Counted from the stretch's first letter, positions 26,325 through 35,411 are shown. The stretch: 64,000 nucleotides of DNA from Streptomyces mirabilis (GCF_039503195.1 NZ_JBCJKP010000001.1:3100001-3164000); one strand, 5' to 3'. Numbers and translations: made by a program. The notes: generated by a model from the letters alone, not told the origin.

Positions 26325-26645
26325 GCGAGAAGCGTGGATGGGGACGAGTAGCGGCGTACGCGGCCAGGAGCGACCCGGGGACGGTGGAAGCCCGGGGGCG
26401 AGCGCGACGCGAAGATCACCCCGGAGCCGCCGGAAGAAAGCCGCAGCGAGCGAGCAGCGGCCGGTAGAACCGGCATCGCGACCCCAATGAGGGGGCTCAC
26501 TGGTGCACAGCACGCACTGGGGAGCCAAGGAGGGTGGTACCGCGGGAGCGCGCCGCGCACGGCGTCCGCAGCATCCAGGAGATGGCTGCTCAGGCTCTCG
26601 TCCCTCCGGACGGAAGGCAGAAAGTCCGCCGGAGGAAGCTCGCTG
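26325..26645 (+). promoter_or_regulatory. T-box riboswitch of isoleucyl class, translational type
   Basis: The leader contains AGGGTGGTACCGCG (26531-26544), the canonical T-box sequence whose UGGU pairs with the free ACCA end of tRNA. An AUC isoleucine specifier lies in the internal loop at 26416-26418 (GAAGATCACC), next to a short Stem I. A GCCGGTAGAACCGGC hairpin (26460-26474) acts as Stem III. No terminator U-run follows. Instead CCTCCGG (26603-26609) can pair with CCGGAGG (26629-26635), which contains the ileS ribosome site. This matches the actinobacterial ileS T-boxes known to regulate translation with an ultrashort Stem I: uncharged tRNA-Ile frees the ribosome site. Confidence 0.93.
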
Positions 26646-29600
26646 ATGACAACGCCGACGTACCGCCAGGTGCCCGCCCAGGTCGACCTGCCCGCCCTCG
26701 AGCACGCCGTGCTCGACTTCTGGCGCGAGCAGAAGATCTTCGCCAAGAGCCTTGAGCAGTCCGAGGGCCACCCTGAGTGGGTGTTCTACGAGGGGCCGCC
26801 CACCGCGAACGGCATGCCGGGCGCCCACCACATCGAGGCGCGCGTCTTCAAGGACGTCTTCCCGCGCTTTCGCACCATGCGCGGCTATCACGTGGCCCGC
26901 AAGGCCGGCTGGGACTGCCACGGCCTCCCGGTCGAGCTCGCGGTGGAGAAGGAGCTCGGCTTCACCGGCAAGCAGGACATCGAGGCGTACGGCATCGCCG
27001 AGTTCAACGCCAGGTGCCGCGAGTCCGTGACCCGTCACACCGACGCGTTCACCGAGCTCACGAACCGCATGGGCTACTGGGTCGACCTGGACGACGCGTA
27101 CCGCACGATGGACCCCGAGTACGTGGAGTCCGTGTGGTGGTCGCTCAAGGAGATCTTCAACAAGGGCCTGCTGGTCCAGGACTACCGCGTGGCCCCGTGG
27201 TGCCCGCGCGACGAGACGGGTCTGTCGGACCACGAGCTGGCGCAGGGCTACGAGACGGTCGTCGACCCGTCCGTGTACGTCCGTTTCCCGCTCACCTCCG
27301 GTCCGCTGGCCGGCCAGGCCTCGCTCCTGGTGTGGACGACGACCCCGTGGACGCTGGTCTCCAACACCGCGGTCGCCGCGCACCCCGAGGTCACCTACGT
27401 CGTCGCGACGAACGGCGAGGAGAAGTTCGTCGTCGCCGCGCCGCTCGTCGAGAAGGCGCTCGGCGAGGGCTGGGAGACCACCGGTGAGACCTTCACCGGC
27501 GCCGAGATGGAGCGCTGGACCTATCAACGTCCGTTCGAGCTGGTCGAGTTCCCGGCCGAGGCCCACTTCGTGGTCAACGCCGAGTACGTGACGACCGAGG
27601 ACGGCACGGGTCTGGTCCACCAGTCCCCCGCCTTCGGCGAGGACGACCTCAAGGTCTGCCGGGCGTACGGACTGCCGGTGGTGAACCCCGTCCGCCCCAA
27701 CGGCACCTTCGAGGAGAGCGTTCCGCTCGTCGGCGGTGTCTTCTTCAAGAAGGCGGACGAAAAACTCACCGAGGACCTCCAGCAGCGCGGTCTGCTCTTC
27801 AAGCACATTCCTTACGAGCACAGCTACCCGCACTGCTGGCGCTGCCACACCGCGCTCCTCTACTACGCGCAGCCGTCCTGGTACATCCGCACCACCGCCA
27901 TCAAGGACCGGCTCCTCCAGGAGAACGAGAAGACCAACTGGTTCCCGGAGTCCGTCAAGCACGGCCGCTTCGGCGACTGGCTGAACAACAACGTCGACTG
28001 GGCGCTGTCCCGCAGCCGTTACTGGGGCACCCCGCTCCCGCTGTGGCGCTGCGAGGAGGGCCATCTCACCTGTGTCGGCTCCCGCGCCGAACTCTCCGAG
28101 CTGACGGGCACCGACCAGTCGAACCTGGACCCGCACCGCCCGTTCATCGACGAGGTCACCTTCGCCTGCCCGCAGGACGGCTGCGGACGGACGGCGACGC
28201 GCGTGCCGGAGGTCATCGACGCCTGGTACGACTCGGGTTCGATGCCGTTCGCGCAGTGGGGCTACCCGTACAAGAACAAGGAGCTCTTCGAGAGCCGCTA
28301 CCCGGCGCAGTTCATCTCCGAGGCCATCGACCAGACCCGCGGCTGGTTCTACACCCTCATGGCGGTCGGCACCCTCGTCTTCGACCAGTCGTCGTACGAG
28401 AACGTCGTGTGCCTGGGCCACATCCTCGCCGAGGACGGCCGCAAGATGTCCAAGCACCTGGGCAACATCCTGCAGCCGATCCCGCTGATGGATCAGCACG
28501 GCGCGGACGCGGTGCGCTGGTTCATGGCGGCCGGCGGCTCCCCCTGGGCGGCCCGCCGCGTCGGTCACGGCACCATCCAGGAGGTGGTGCGCAAGACGCT
28601 CCTGACCTACTGGAACACGGTCGCCTTCCAGGCCCTGTACGCCCGCACCTCCGACTGGGCCCCCTCCGAGGCCGATCCGGCCCCGGCCGACCGTCCGGTC
28701 CTCGACCGCTGGCTGCTGTCCGAGCTGCACGCGCTCACCGACCAGGTCACCCAGGCACTGGAGGCGTACGACACCCAGCGCGCCGGAAAGCTCCTGTCCG
28801 CGTTCGTCGACGACCTCTCGAACTGGTACGTGCGCCGCTCGCGCCGCCGCTTCTGGCAGGGCGACAAGGCCGCGCTGCGCACCCTGCACGAGGTCGTGGA
28901 GACGGTCACGCGGCTGATGGCCCCGCTGACCCCCTTCATCACCGAGCGGGTCTGGCAGGACCTGATCGTCCCCGTGACGCCGGGCGCCCCCGAGTCCGTA
29001 CACCTGTCCTCGTGGCCGGAGCCGGACCTGTCCGCCATCGACCCGGAGCTGTCCAGGCAGATGGTCCTCGTCCGGCGTCTCGTGGAGCTGGGCCGCGCCA
29101 CGCGCGCGGAGTCGGGCGTCAAGACGCGCCAGCCGCTGTCCCGCGCGCTGGTCGGGGCGATCGGCTTCGAGTCCCTCGACGGGGAGCTGCACGCGCAGAT
29201 CACCGAAGAGCTGAACGTCACCTCCCTCGCCTCCCTCTCCGAGGTGGGCGGCTCGCTGGTCGACACCACGGCCAAGGCGAACTTCCGCGCGCTGGGCAAG
29301 CGCTTCGGCAAGGGCGTCCAGGCGGTCGCCAAGGTGATCGCCGAGACGGACGCGGCGGCCCTCTCCCTCGCCCTGCGCGAGGGCACCGCCTCGGTGGAGG
29401 TCGACGGCGAGACGGTGCCGCTGGCCGCGGACGAGGTCATCATCACGGAGACCCCGCGCGAGGGGTGGTCGGTCGCGTCCGACTCGGGTGCCACGGTCGC
29501 TCTGGACCTGGAGATCACCGAGGAGCTGCGGCAGGCGGGCCTCGCCCGTGACGCGATCCGGCTGATCCAGGAGGCCCGTAAGAACAGCGGCCTCGACGTG

Positions 29601-29789
29601 GCCGACCGGATCGCCCTGCGCTGGACGTCCACCGACCCGGCCGTCATCGCCGCCCTGAACGAGCACGCCGCGCTGATCGCCGACGAGGTCCTCGCCACCG
29701 ACTTCGCCCAGGGCGAGGCCGACGACACCTACGGCGCCCCGTTCACCGACGAGGGACTGTCCCTCACCTTCCGTCTCCGCAAGGCGTAG
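26646..29789 (+). CDS. ileS: isoleucyl-tRNA synthetase, IleRS2-like with GAHH signature
   Basis: IleRS charges tRNA-Ile. The ATG at 26646 lies 9 bases after GGAGGA (26631-26636) at the end of the T-box and gives 1047 residues. The class I catalytic core carries GPPTANGMPGAHHIEARV, where the usual HxGH becomes G59-A60-H61-H62, and GRKMSKHLGN (KMSKH, residues 600-604). The CP1 editing domain (VWTTTPWTLVSNTAVAAHPE) and anticodon-binding region (SNWYVRRSRRRFW) are complete. Length and motifs resemble the eukaryote-like IleRS2 type associated with mupirocin resistance. The exchanged GxHH form has been reported to give very high resistance. Regulation is by the upstream T-box. Confidence 0.97.
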   Translation: MTTPTYRQVPAQVDLPALEHAVLDFWREQKIFAKSLEQSEGHPEWVFYEGPPTANGMPGAHHIEARVFKDVFPRFRTMRGYHVARKAGWDCHGLPVELAVEKELGFTGKQDIEAYGIAEFNARCRESVTRHTDAFTELTNRMGYWVDLDDAYRTMDPEYVESVWWSLKEIFNKGLLVQDYRVAPWCPRDETGLSDHELAQGYETVVDPSVYVRFPLTSGPLAGQASLLVWTTTPWTLVSNTAVAAHPEVTYVVATNGEEKFVVAAPLVEKALGEGWETTGETFTGAEMERWTYQRPFELVEFPAEAHFVVNAEYVTTEDGTGLVHQSPAFGEDDLKVCRAYGLPVVNPVRPNGTFEESVPLVGGVFFKKADEKLTEDLQQRGLLFKHIPYEHSYPHCWRCHTALLYYAQPSWYIRTTAIKDRLLQENEKTNWFPESVKHGRFGDWLNNNVDWALSRSRYWGTPLPLWRCEEGHLTCVGSRAELSELTGTDQSNLDPHRPFIDEVTFACPQDGCGRTATRVPEVIDAWYDSGSMPFAQWGYPYKNKELFESRYPAQFISEAIDQTRGWFYTLMAVGTLVFDQSSYENVVCLGHILAEDGRKMSKHLGNILQPIPLMDQHGADAVRWFMAAGGSPWAARRVGHGTIQEVVRKTLLTYWNTVAFQALYARTSDWAPSEADPAPADRPVLDRWLLSELHALTDQVTQALEAYDTQRAGKLLSAFVDDLSNWYVRRSRRRFWQGDKAALRTLHEVVETVTRLMAPLTPFITERVWQDLIVPVTPGAPESVHLSSWPEPDLSAIDPELSRQMVLVRRLVELGRATRAESGVKTRQPLSRALVGAIGFESLDGELHAQITEELNVTSLASLSEVGGSLVDTTAKANFRALGKRFGKGVQAVAKVIAETDAAALSLALREGTASVEVDGETVPLAADEVIITETPREGWSVASDSGATVALDLEITEELRQAGLARDAIRLIQEARKNSGLDVADRIALRWTSTDPAVIAALNEHAALIADEVLATDFAQGEADDTYGAPFTDEGLSLTFRLRKA

Positions 29790-29793
29790 CCCC

Positions 29794-29829
29794 GGGCGGC
29801 GGCGGGGCCGTTCCTCGCCCCCGCCGCCC
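29794..29829 (+). terminator. ileS terminator
   Basis: GGGCGGCGGCGGGG (from 29794) folds back on CCCCCGCCGCCC (ending 29829), starting 5 bp after the ileS stop. The stem has one bulge. Confidence 0.75.
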
Positions 29830-29881
29830 CTACCCGTCCCATCCTCGACCTGGGGGCTCCGCCCCCCAGCCCGATCACCTT

Positions 29882-29917
29882 GAACGGCCTCGTCCTCGAA
29901 CGCCGGACAGGCTGAAG
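29882..29917 (-). repeat. dispersed intergenic 36-bp repeat, copy 2
   Basis: The reverse complement of this segment matches 5137-5172 at 33 of 36 positions. A GGGGGCTCCGCCCCCC hairpin lies next to it (about 29852-29867), as in copy 1. It lies in the 379-bp convergent spacer between ileS and divIVA, which otherwise holds only terminators. Confidence 0.75.
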
Positions 29918-29974
29918 GTTCCCAGGGGAGCGGGGAGCTGCGCGAGCAGCCCCCACCCGTCCGCAGCCGAAGAA

Positions 29975-30019
29975 CGAAGGCCGGGGCCCACCAAAGATCT
30001 TGGTGGGCCCCGGCCTTCG
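29975..30019. terminator. bidirectional terminator between ileS and divIVA
   Basis: CGAAGGCCGGGGCCCACCA (29975-29993) pairs perfectly with TGGTGGGCCCCGGCCTTCG (30001-30019), a 19-bp stem around AAGATCT. Confidence 0.88.
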
Positions 30020-30098
30020 GCGTTGCGTACCCCGTACAGATGCCCCAAGGAACCGCACGCGCGCCCGAAACGCCCCCGCCCGAAACAGCACGGCAAAA

Positions 30099-30132
30099 GG
30101 GCGGAGCCCCGGAAAAATCCGGGGCTCTGCCC
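30099..30132 (-). terminator. divIVA Rho-independent terminator
   Basis: A 15-bp stem (30099-30113 with 30118-30132) has one G-T pair and a four-base loop. It is followed on the minus strand by TTTT, 37 bp after the divIVA stop. Confidence 0.85.
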
Positions 30133-30168
30133 TGAACGCTGCCGACGCCTAAGGCGTACTCAAGGCCG

Positions 30169-31419
30169 TCAGTTGTCGTCCTCGTCGATGAGGAACCCAC
30201 GCATCGGCGAGGGGGCCTGCTGCATCGGCGACGGTCCCTGGGGCCGTACCGGAGCCATCGGCTGGGTCATGGCCGGCGACATCTGCTGCTGCCCGCCATA
30301 GGAGGGCGCCGCCGGTGCCGGGGCACCGCCCATGCCCTGACCGCCGTACGACGGCGCACTCGCACCGGCCGGAGCCATCGAGGGCGCGGAGGGCGACGGC
30401 AGGGAGGCCGTGGCCGGAGTGCGCGGCGGTGCGAGCGAGTCGTCCGCCTGCGTCTCCAGCTGGCGCAGCTGCGACTCCAGGTAGGACTTCAGACGCGTAC
30501 GGTACTCGCGCTCGAAGCCACGCAGGTCCTCGACCTTGCGCTCCAGCGTGGCGCGGGCGGACTCCAGGGAGCCCATCGCGACACGGTGCTTCTCCTGCGC
30601 GTCCCGCTCCAGAGCGTCGGCCTTGGCACGGGCGTCACGCTCGAGACCCTCGGCGCGGCTGCGGGCCTCGCCGACGATCTTGTTGGCCTCGGAGCGGGCC
30701 TCGGCGATCGCCTGGTCGGCGGTCTGCTGGGCCAGCGAGAGGACACGCGCGGCGCTGTCGCCACCGGGGCCCTGCTGCGGCATCTGCGGGCCGTGACCGC
30801 CCATGGGTCCACCCATGGGGCCGCCCATCGGGCCACCCATCTGCTGCTGCATCTGGGGCTGCATCTGGCCCGGCATCTGCTGCTGCATCTGCTGACCGGG
30901 GCCCTGGCCCATCGGACCCTGACCCATGGGGCCCTGGCCCATCGGACCCTGACCCATGGGGCCCTGCCCCATCGGACCCTGACCCATGGGGCCCTGGCCC
31001 ATCGGACCCTGACCCATGGGGCCCTGGCCCTGCTGGCCGCCCTGGGCACTGGGGCCCGCGGGCAGCTGCGGCGCACCGCTCGGCAGCTGGGGCGGCCCAC
31101 CCATGGGGCCACCCATCTGCTGCTGCGGCGGGCCCGATATGCCGGCGGGTACGGGCGCGCCCGGACCTCGCATGCCCTGCGGCGGGCCCTGCTGGTCCTG
31201 CTGCTCGGGCGGCTTGCGCATGCCCTGCTGCTGGTTCTGCGCAGCCGCGCGCGTGGCCGCCGCCAGTTTGGCGCGCAGGTCCTCGTTCTCGCGGAGCAGT
31301 CGCGTCAGTTCGGCTTCGACCTCGTCGAGGAAGGCATCGACCTCGTCCTCGTCATAGCCTTCTCGGAGGCGGACGGTCGTGAACTGCTTGTTCCGCACGT
31401 CCTCGGGGGTCAACGGCAT
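30169..31419 (-). CDS. divIVA: DivIVA polar growth determinant
   Basis: DivIVA marks hyphal tips and organises polar cell-wall growth in Streptomyces. The 416-residue protein has the lipid-binding N-terminal domain ([38 protein letters not shown]) and a first coiled coil to about residue 60. A long Pro/Gln/Gly/Met-rich linker (about 60-235) includes eight GPMGQ units encoded by a 30-bp tandem repeat. The second coiled coil ([20 protein letters not shown] to [20 protein letters not shown], about 240-330) drives oligomerisation. A disordered tail ends [11 protein letters not shown]. It is the last gene of the dcw cluster, 46 bp after sepG. It is flanked by its own terminator. Confidence 0.97.
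   Translation of the reverse strand: MPLTPEDVRNKQFTTVRLREGYDEDEVDAFLDEVEAELTRLLRENEDLRAKLAAATRAAAQNQQQGMRKPPEQQDQQGPPQGMRGPGAPVPAGISGPPQQQMGGPMGGPPQLPSGAPQLPAGPSAQGGQQGQGPMGQGPMGQGPMGQGPMGQGPMGQGPMGQGPMGQGPMGQGPGQQMQQQMPGQMQPQMQQQMGGPMGGPMGGPMGGHGPQMPQQGPGGDSAARVLSLAQQTADQAIAEARSEANKIVGEARSRAEGLERDARAKADALERDAQEKHRVAMGSLESARATLERKVEDLRGFEREYRTRLKSYLESQLRQLETQADDSLAPPRTPATASLPSPSAPSMAPAGASAPSYGGQGMGGAPAPAAPSYGGQQQMSPAMTQPMAPVRPQGPSPMQQAPSPMRGFLIDEDDN
30901..31030. repeat. 30-bp tandem repeat inside divIVA
   Basis: The unit GCCCTGGCCCATCGGACCCT plus GACCCATGGG (30 bp) occurs four times at 30901-31020, followed by 10 bp of a fifth. The copies are identical except for one G-to-C change in the third (near 30967). 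Each unit encodes two GPMGQ pentapeptides on the minus strand. Near-identity at the DNA level implies recent slippage or copy-number change. Confidence 0.95.
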
Positions 31420-31465
31420 CTCTTCACCTCAACGTAGTCGTCGGCATTCGGCAAGACCGTATCGT

Positions 31466-31750
31466 TCACAGCCGGCTCACGACGGAGATCAGGATGTAGA
31501 CGATGATCATCAGTACGAAGAAGGACAGGTCGAGCGCCACGCCCCCGAGACGCAGCGGCGGAATGAACCGCCGCAGAAGCTTGAGCGGTGGATCGGTGAC
31601 AGTGTAGGTGGCCTCAAGAACGACCACCATCGCCTTGCCGGGTTGCCATGAGCGGGCGAACTGGAAGACGTAGTCCATGACCAACCGGAAAATCAACACG
31701 ACGAGGAAACACGTCAGCGCGACGTAGAGAACCTGCCCGACCACGCTCAT
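31466..31750 (-). CDS. sepG: YggT-family membrane protein SepG (YlmG)
   Basis: The 94-residue YggT protein has two membrane segments (VGQVLYVALTCFLVVLIFRL and ALDLSFFVLMIIVYILISVV). Between them lies the conserved amphipathic loop DPPLKLLRRFIPPLRLGGV, with the DPxLxxxRRxIPP hallmark. In Streptomyces the homologue in this position (SepG) is reported to help place SsgB and FtsZ at sporulation septa and to influence nucleoid compaction. It lies 51 bp after sepF and 46 bp before divIVA on the same strand. The length is normal for the family. Confidence 0.92.
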   Translation of the reverse strand: MSVVGQVLYVALTCFLVVLIFRLVMDYVFQFARSWQPGKAMVVVLEATYTVTDPPLKLLRRFIPPLRLGGVALDLSFFVLMIIVYILISVVSRL

Positions 31751-31801
31751 GATCCGCGCTTCCCTCTCCCCTGTTTCCGTACCTTGATCCGGTCCTGCGT
31801 C

Positions 31802-32443
31802 TCAGCTCTGGTTGAAGAACCCGCCCTCTGCGATGCGGGCCTTGTCCTCCGCCGTGACATCGACGTTAGCAGGCGACAACAGGAACACCTTCTGCGTCAC
31901 CCGCTCGATGCTGCCGTGGAGACCAAACACCAAACCGGCCGCAAAGTCGACAAGTCGCTTCGCATCTGTGTCATCCATCTCAGTCAGATTCATGATCACC
32001 GGGGTGCCCTCACGGAAGTGTTCCCCGATGGTACGGGCCTCGTTGTAGGTCCGCGGGTGAAGTGTGGTGATCCGGTACGGCTCTCGTTCCGACACGACCT
32101 TGGGCATGATCACCGGTGCGTTCTTCTCCAGGCTTGCGCGTTCTTGTGTGATGGATGCCACGGGCGCGATCCGCGCCGGACGGCTGGATTCCGCAGTGAG
32201 CGAAGCGGAATGCGGCACCGGATCGCGAGGCGCCGGAGGCTGCACCATTCGTACCGATTCGTCCCGTTGGGACGGATGTGCCTGATGCGACTGGTGGGGC
32301 GGCTCGTGCCGCCGCCGGTCACGCTCGGGCTCCGGATCGAGCTCGGGCTCGAACTCGTCATCGGGGTCGAAACCCCTGCCGTCGTACCCATCGTCCTCCA
32401 CGAGGCCGAGGTAGACCGCCATCTTGCGCATCGCGCCGGCCAT
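31802..32443 (-). CDS. sepF: cell division protein SepF
   Basis: SepF anchors FtsZ filaments to the membrane. The 213-residue protein begins [20 protein letters not shown], the N-terminal membrane-binding amphipathic helix. It continues through an acidic/basic disordered linker (residues 20-110) into the globular SepF domain ([73 protein letters not shown]). All key motifs, including the FxxG-like FAAGLVFGL, are intact. It is 129 bp after yggS on the same strand. Streptomyces carry additional SepF paralogues elsewhere. This is the one linked to ftsZ. Confidence 0.96.
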   Translation of the reverse strand: MAGAMRKMAVYLGLVEDDGYDGRGFDPDDEFEPELDPEPERDRRRHEPPHQSHQAHPSQRDESVRMVQPPAPRDPVPHSASLTAESSRPARIAPVASITQERASLEKNAPVIMPKVVSEREPYRITTLHPRTYNEARTIGEHFREGTPVIMNLTEMDDTDAKRLVDFAAGLVFGLHGSIERVTQKVFLLSPANVDVTAEDKARIAEGGFFNQS

Positions 32444-32572
32444 GCTCTGAGTCCTCCGCTCTGTGGTGGATCGGCTGACGAATTGCCAAGTGCCCGCGAT
32501 CCACGAGGTCGTTATGCCCGCCAGTGGCGGTAATGACCATATTTTCTGCTGTGGTCCGACTTCTTGGCGACG

Positions 32573-33292
32573 TTACCCGAGCCCGGGTCGGACTCCGAGT
32601 ACCGCCGTACCGACGCGTACATGTGTCGCTCCGGCCGCCACGGCCTGCTCGAGGTCCGCACTCATCCCTGCAGACACCATGTTCGCAGCCGGATGCGTGC
32701 GGCGCATAGCAGTCGACAAATCCATCAGCCGCTCGAACGCCGCCTGTTGGCGTCCCGCGTATGCCCCGGTGAGCGGTGCGACGGTCATCAGTCCGTCGAG
32801 CCGGAGCCCGGGTGCCCCGGCGACGAGGTCGGCCAACTCTTCGATTCCGCCGACTCCGACGCCTCCCCGCTCACCCCGGCCGCTCTCCTGCGCGTCCAGG
32901 GCGACCTGGATGAGGCAGCCCACCTCGCGCTCCGCCCGCACCGCTTCCTTCGACAGCGCCGTGACAAGCCGAGCACGGTCCACGGACTGCACCACATCCG
33001 CGTAACCGACCACAGAACGCACCTTGTTGGTCTGCAATTGACCGACAAAATGCCACGAGAGGGGCAGATCCGAGCAAGCCGCGGCCTTGGGTGCCGCGTC
33101 CTGGTCCCGGTTCTCGGCGACGTTGCGCACACCGAGTTCCGACAGGATCCGCACATCAGCGGCGGGGTAGGTCTTGGTGACCACGATCAGGGTCACCTCT
33201 TCACGCTTGCGCCCGGCGGCCACACAGGCCGCCGTGATGCGCTCTTCCACTTTCGCCAGGTTTGCGGCGAGTTGAGCCTTACGTTCCGTCAT
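32573..33292 (-). CDS. yggS: YggS-family pyridoxal-phosphate homeostasis protein
   Basis: The 239-residue alanine-racemase-fold PLP protein buffers cellular pyridoxal phosphate. The PLP lysine is in VTLIVVTKTYPAADV (Lys40). WHFVGQLQTNKVRSVVGYAD, VQSVDRARLVTALSKEA, EVGCLIQVALDAQESGRGE, LDGLMTVAPLTGAYAGRQQ and SAGMSADLEQAVAAGATHVR (phosphate-binding SxGMSxD) cover the barrel. It lacks the second domain of alanine racemase. It follows pgeF by 6 bp on the same strand in the ftsZ-sepF segment, the usual Gram-positive arrangement. Confidence 0.95.
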   Translation of the reverse strand: MTERKAQLAANLAKVEERITAACVAAGRKREEVTLIVVTKTYPAADVRILSELGVRNVAENRDQDAAPKAAACSDLPLSWHFVGQLQTNKVRSVVGYADVVQSVDRARLVTALSKEAVRAEREVGCLIQVALDAQESGRGERGGVGVGGIEELADLVAGAPGLRLDGLMTVAPLTGAYAGRQQAAFERLMDLSTAMRRTHPAANMVSAGMSADLEQAVAAGATHVRVGTAVLGVRPGLG

Positions 33293-33298
33293 GCCCCA

Positions 33299-34036
33299 TC
33301 AGTCCAGCCAGACATAGCCCGCGAGCCGCCCGGTCGTGCGGTCCCGTCGGTACGAGAAGTGGTCGTCCGACTCCAGCGTGCACACCGGCGACTGCGCCCG
33401 GTCGCACACCCCGATCCGCTCCAGCTGCGCGTGCACTCCGGCGGTCACATCGACCGCGGGAGTGCCCCAGCTGGTCTCGGCGTACGCCGCCGGCTCGATG
33501 GCGGCGACTTCGGCGCGCATCTCGTCCGGCACTTCGTAGCACCGGCCGCAGACCGCGGGTCCGGTGCGGGCGACGATCCGCTCGGGCTCGGCGCCGAGTT
33601 CCACCATGGCCCGTACGGCGGCGGGGACGACCCCGGCGACCATGCCGGGCCGTCCCGCGTGGGCGGCGGCCGCGATCCCGGCGACCGGGTCGGCCAGCAG
33701 GACCGGCGTGCAGTCGGCGGTGAGGACGGCGAGGGCGAGCCCACGCCGCGCGGTCACGACCGCGTCGACGGACGGGATCTCCGCGGAGAGCCACGGTCCG
33801 TCGACCACCGCCACGTCCGGCCCGTGCACCTGGTTCATCCAGACGACCAGGGCCGGGTCCAGTCCGAGCGACTTGGCGGCCAGTTCACGATTGGTCCGTA
33901 CGGCGTCGGGGTCGTCGCCGACCGCTCCGCCGAGGTTGAGCTCCTCGTACGGAACGGCGCTCACCCCGCCCCACCGGTCGGTGAAGGCGAAGTGCGCGCC
34001 GCTCACGGTGCTCGTTTCGGAGCGATGTCCTATCAC
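33299..34036 (-). CDS. pgeF: PgeF/YfiH laccase-domain peptidoglycan editing factor
   Basis: The 245-residue laccase-domain protein is a homologue of E. coli PgeF (YfiH), which removes mis-incorporated residues from UDP-MurNAc peptides. Members also show purine nucleosidase activity. Family motifs are [83 protein letters not shown] and [20 protein letters not shown]. The metal/substrate residues Cys in TADC and His in AHAGRPG are intact. Its GTG start (34036) overlaps the ftsZ stop by four bases, so it is translationally coupled to ftsZ. Confidence 0.93.
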   Translation of the reverse strand: MIGHRSETSTVSGAHFAFTDRWGGVSAVPYEELNLGGAVGDDPDAVRTNRELAAKSLGLDPALVVWMNQVHGPDVAVVDGPWLSAEIPSVDAVVTARRGLALAVLTADCTPVLLADPVAGIAAAAHAGRPGMVAGVVPAAVRAMVELGAEPERIVARTGPAVCGRCYEVPDEMRAEVAAIEPAAYAETSWGTPAVDVTAGVHAQLERIGVCDRAQSPVCTLESDDHFSYRRDRTTGRLAGYVWLD

Positions 34037-35226
34037 TTCAGGAAGTCCGGCACGTCCAGCTCCTCGGCCGCGCTGTCCGAGTAGGCGCGGGACGGCGGGA
34101 CCGGCGGAGCGACCTGGACCTCGTTGACCGGCTCCGGGGTGGGCTCCGGGGCCTCCTTCGGCGTGACGCTGCCGAGCGAGCCGAAGGACGGACGGCTCTC
34201 GGCGGCCCGCACCTGCGCGGGCTCCTCGCGCTGCTTGGCGGAGGTGGAGCCGAGGATGTTGTCCCGCTTGGCCGGCGGCTGGCCGCCGTCGAAGCCGGCG
34301 GCGATCACGGTGACCCGCACCTCGTCGCCGAGCGCGTCGTCGATGACCGCGCCGAAGATGATGTTGGCCTCGGGGTGTGCGGCCTCGCTGACCAGCTGGG
34401 CGGCCTCGTTGATCTCGAACAGGCCGAGGTCGGAGCCGCCGGAGATGGAGAGCAGGACGCCGCGTGCGCCGTCGATGGACGCTTCCAGGAGCGGCGAGGA
34501 GATCGCCATCTCGGCCGCCGCCACGGCGCGGTCGTCGCCGCGGGCGGAGCCGATGCCCATGAGCGCGGAACCCGCCTCGGACATCACGGACTTCACGTCG
34601 GCGAAGTCGAGGTTGATCAGACCGGGCGTGGTGATGAGGTCGGTGATGCCCTGAACACCGGACAGCAGGACCTGGTCCGCCGACTTGAAGGCGTCGAGGA
34701 CGGAGACCTGGCGGTCCGAGATGGACAGCAGCCGGTCGTTCGGGATGACGATGAGGGTGTCGACCTCTTCGCGGAGTTCCGCGATGCCGTCCTCGGCCTG
34801 GTTGGCCCGACGCCGTCCTTCGAAGGTGAAGGGGCGGGTGACCACGCCGATGGTGAGGGCGCCGAGCGAGCGGGCGATGTTGGCCACGACGGGCGCGCCG
34901 CCGGTGCCGGTGCCGCCGCCTTCACCGGCCGTCACGAAGACCATGTCGGCCCCCTTGAGGACCTCCTCGATCTCCTCGCGGTGATCCTCGGCCGCCTTGC
35001 GGCCGACGGCCGGGTTGGCTCCGGCGCCGAGTCCGCGCGTGAGTTCGCGGCCGACGTCGAGCTTGACGTCGGCGTCGCTCATCAACAGAGCTTGCGCGTC
35101 CGTGTTGATGGCGATGAACTCGACGCCCTTGAGACCGACCTCGATCATCCGGTTGATGGCATTGACACCACCGCCGCCGACACCGATGACTTTGATGACT
35201 GCGAGGTAGTTCTGCGGTGCTGCCAC
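34033..35226 (-). CDS. ftsZ: cell division GTPase FtsZ
   Basis: The tubulin homologue forms the Z ring. The 397-residue sequence contains the N-terminal [19 protein letters not shown], the tubulin signature [19 protein letters not shown], the T5/T6 regions ([19 protein letters not shown]), and the T7 catalytic loop ([20 protein letters not shown]) with its Asp pair. A short linker follows, then the C-terminal peptide [10 protein letters not shown] that binds SepF. Upstream lies a 275-bp spacer with a good promoter and GACAC motifs. Downstream it is coupled to pgeF. In Streptomyces FtsZ is dispensable for vegetative growth but needed for septation and spores. Confidence 0.98.
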   Translation of the reverse strand: MAAPQNYLAVIKVIGVGGGGVNAINRMIEVGLKGVEFIAINTDAQALLMSDADVKLDVGRELTRGLGAGANPAVGRKAAEDHREEIEEVLKGADMVFVTAGEGGGTGTGGAPVVANIARSLGALTIGVVTRPFTFEGRRRANQAEDGIAELREEVDTLIVIPNDRLLSISDRQVSVLDAFKSADQVLLSGVQGITDLITTPGLINLDFADVKSVMSEAGSALMGIGSARGDDRAVAAAEMAISSPLLEASIDGARGVLLSISGGSDLGLFEINEAAQLVSEAAHPEANIIFGAVIDDALGDEVRVTVIAAGFDGGQPPAKRDNILGSTSAKQREEPAQVRAAESRPSFGSLGSVTPKEAPEPTPEPVNEVQVAPPVPPSRAYSDSAAEELDVPDFLK

Positions 35227-35320
35227 GTCGAAGGCCTCTCGCCTCGAGTTACGTGTCGTCGCCTCGCACGCTCGCGATCCGACGACTGATGCCGAATGGG
35301 ACGGTCCGAACGCCGACCCG

Positions 35321-35411
35321 AACCCTAACGCTGAAGTTTAGGGTTACCAGTGTGTCTGTTCCTTGGACTCTTCCGAACAGGACACTAAGTCGACAAGTGG
35401 CGCACGTTCAA
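35321..35411 (-). promoter_or_regulatory. ftsZ promoter with WhiA-type GACAC sites and an inverted repeat
   Basis: On the minus strand TTGAAC (35411-35406) and TAGTGT (35387-35382) are separated by 18 bases, placing a start site near 35375 and a leader of about 150 bases. GACAC, the core motif of the sporulation regulator WhiA, occurs at 35381-35385 on the plus strand, overlapping the -10, and at 35352-35356 on the minus strand. AACCCTAA (35321-35328) and TTAGGGTT (35338-35345) form an 8-bp inverted repeat in the leader. WhiA/WhiB control of ftsZ is established in Streptomyces. The site assignment here is inference. Confidence 0.65.

Noticed and set aside
25086..30200. A 1704-codon leftward open frame running through ileS
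   Set aside because: It is the real DksA-like frame (start 26015) extended by chance through the antisense of ileS. The codon pattern and motifs of ileS on the plus strand are decisive.
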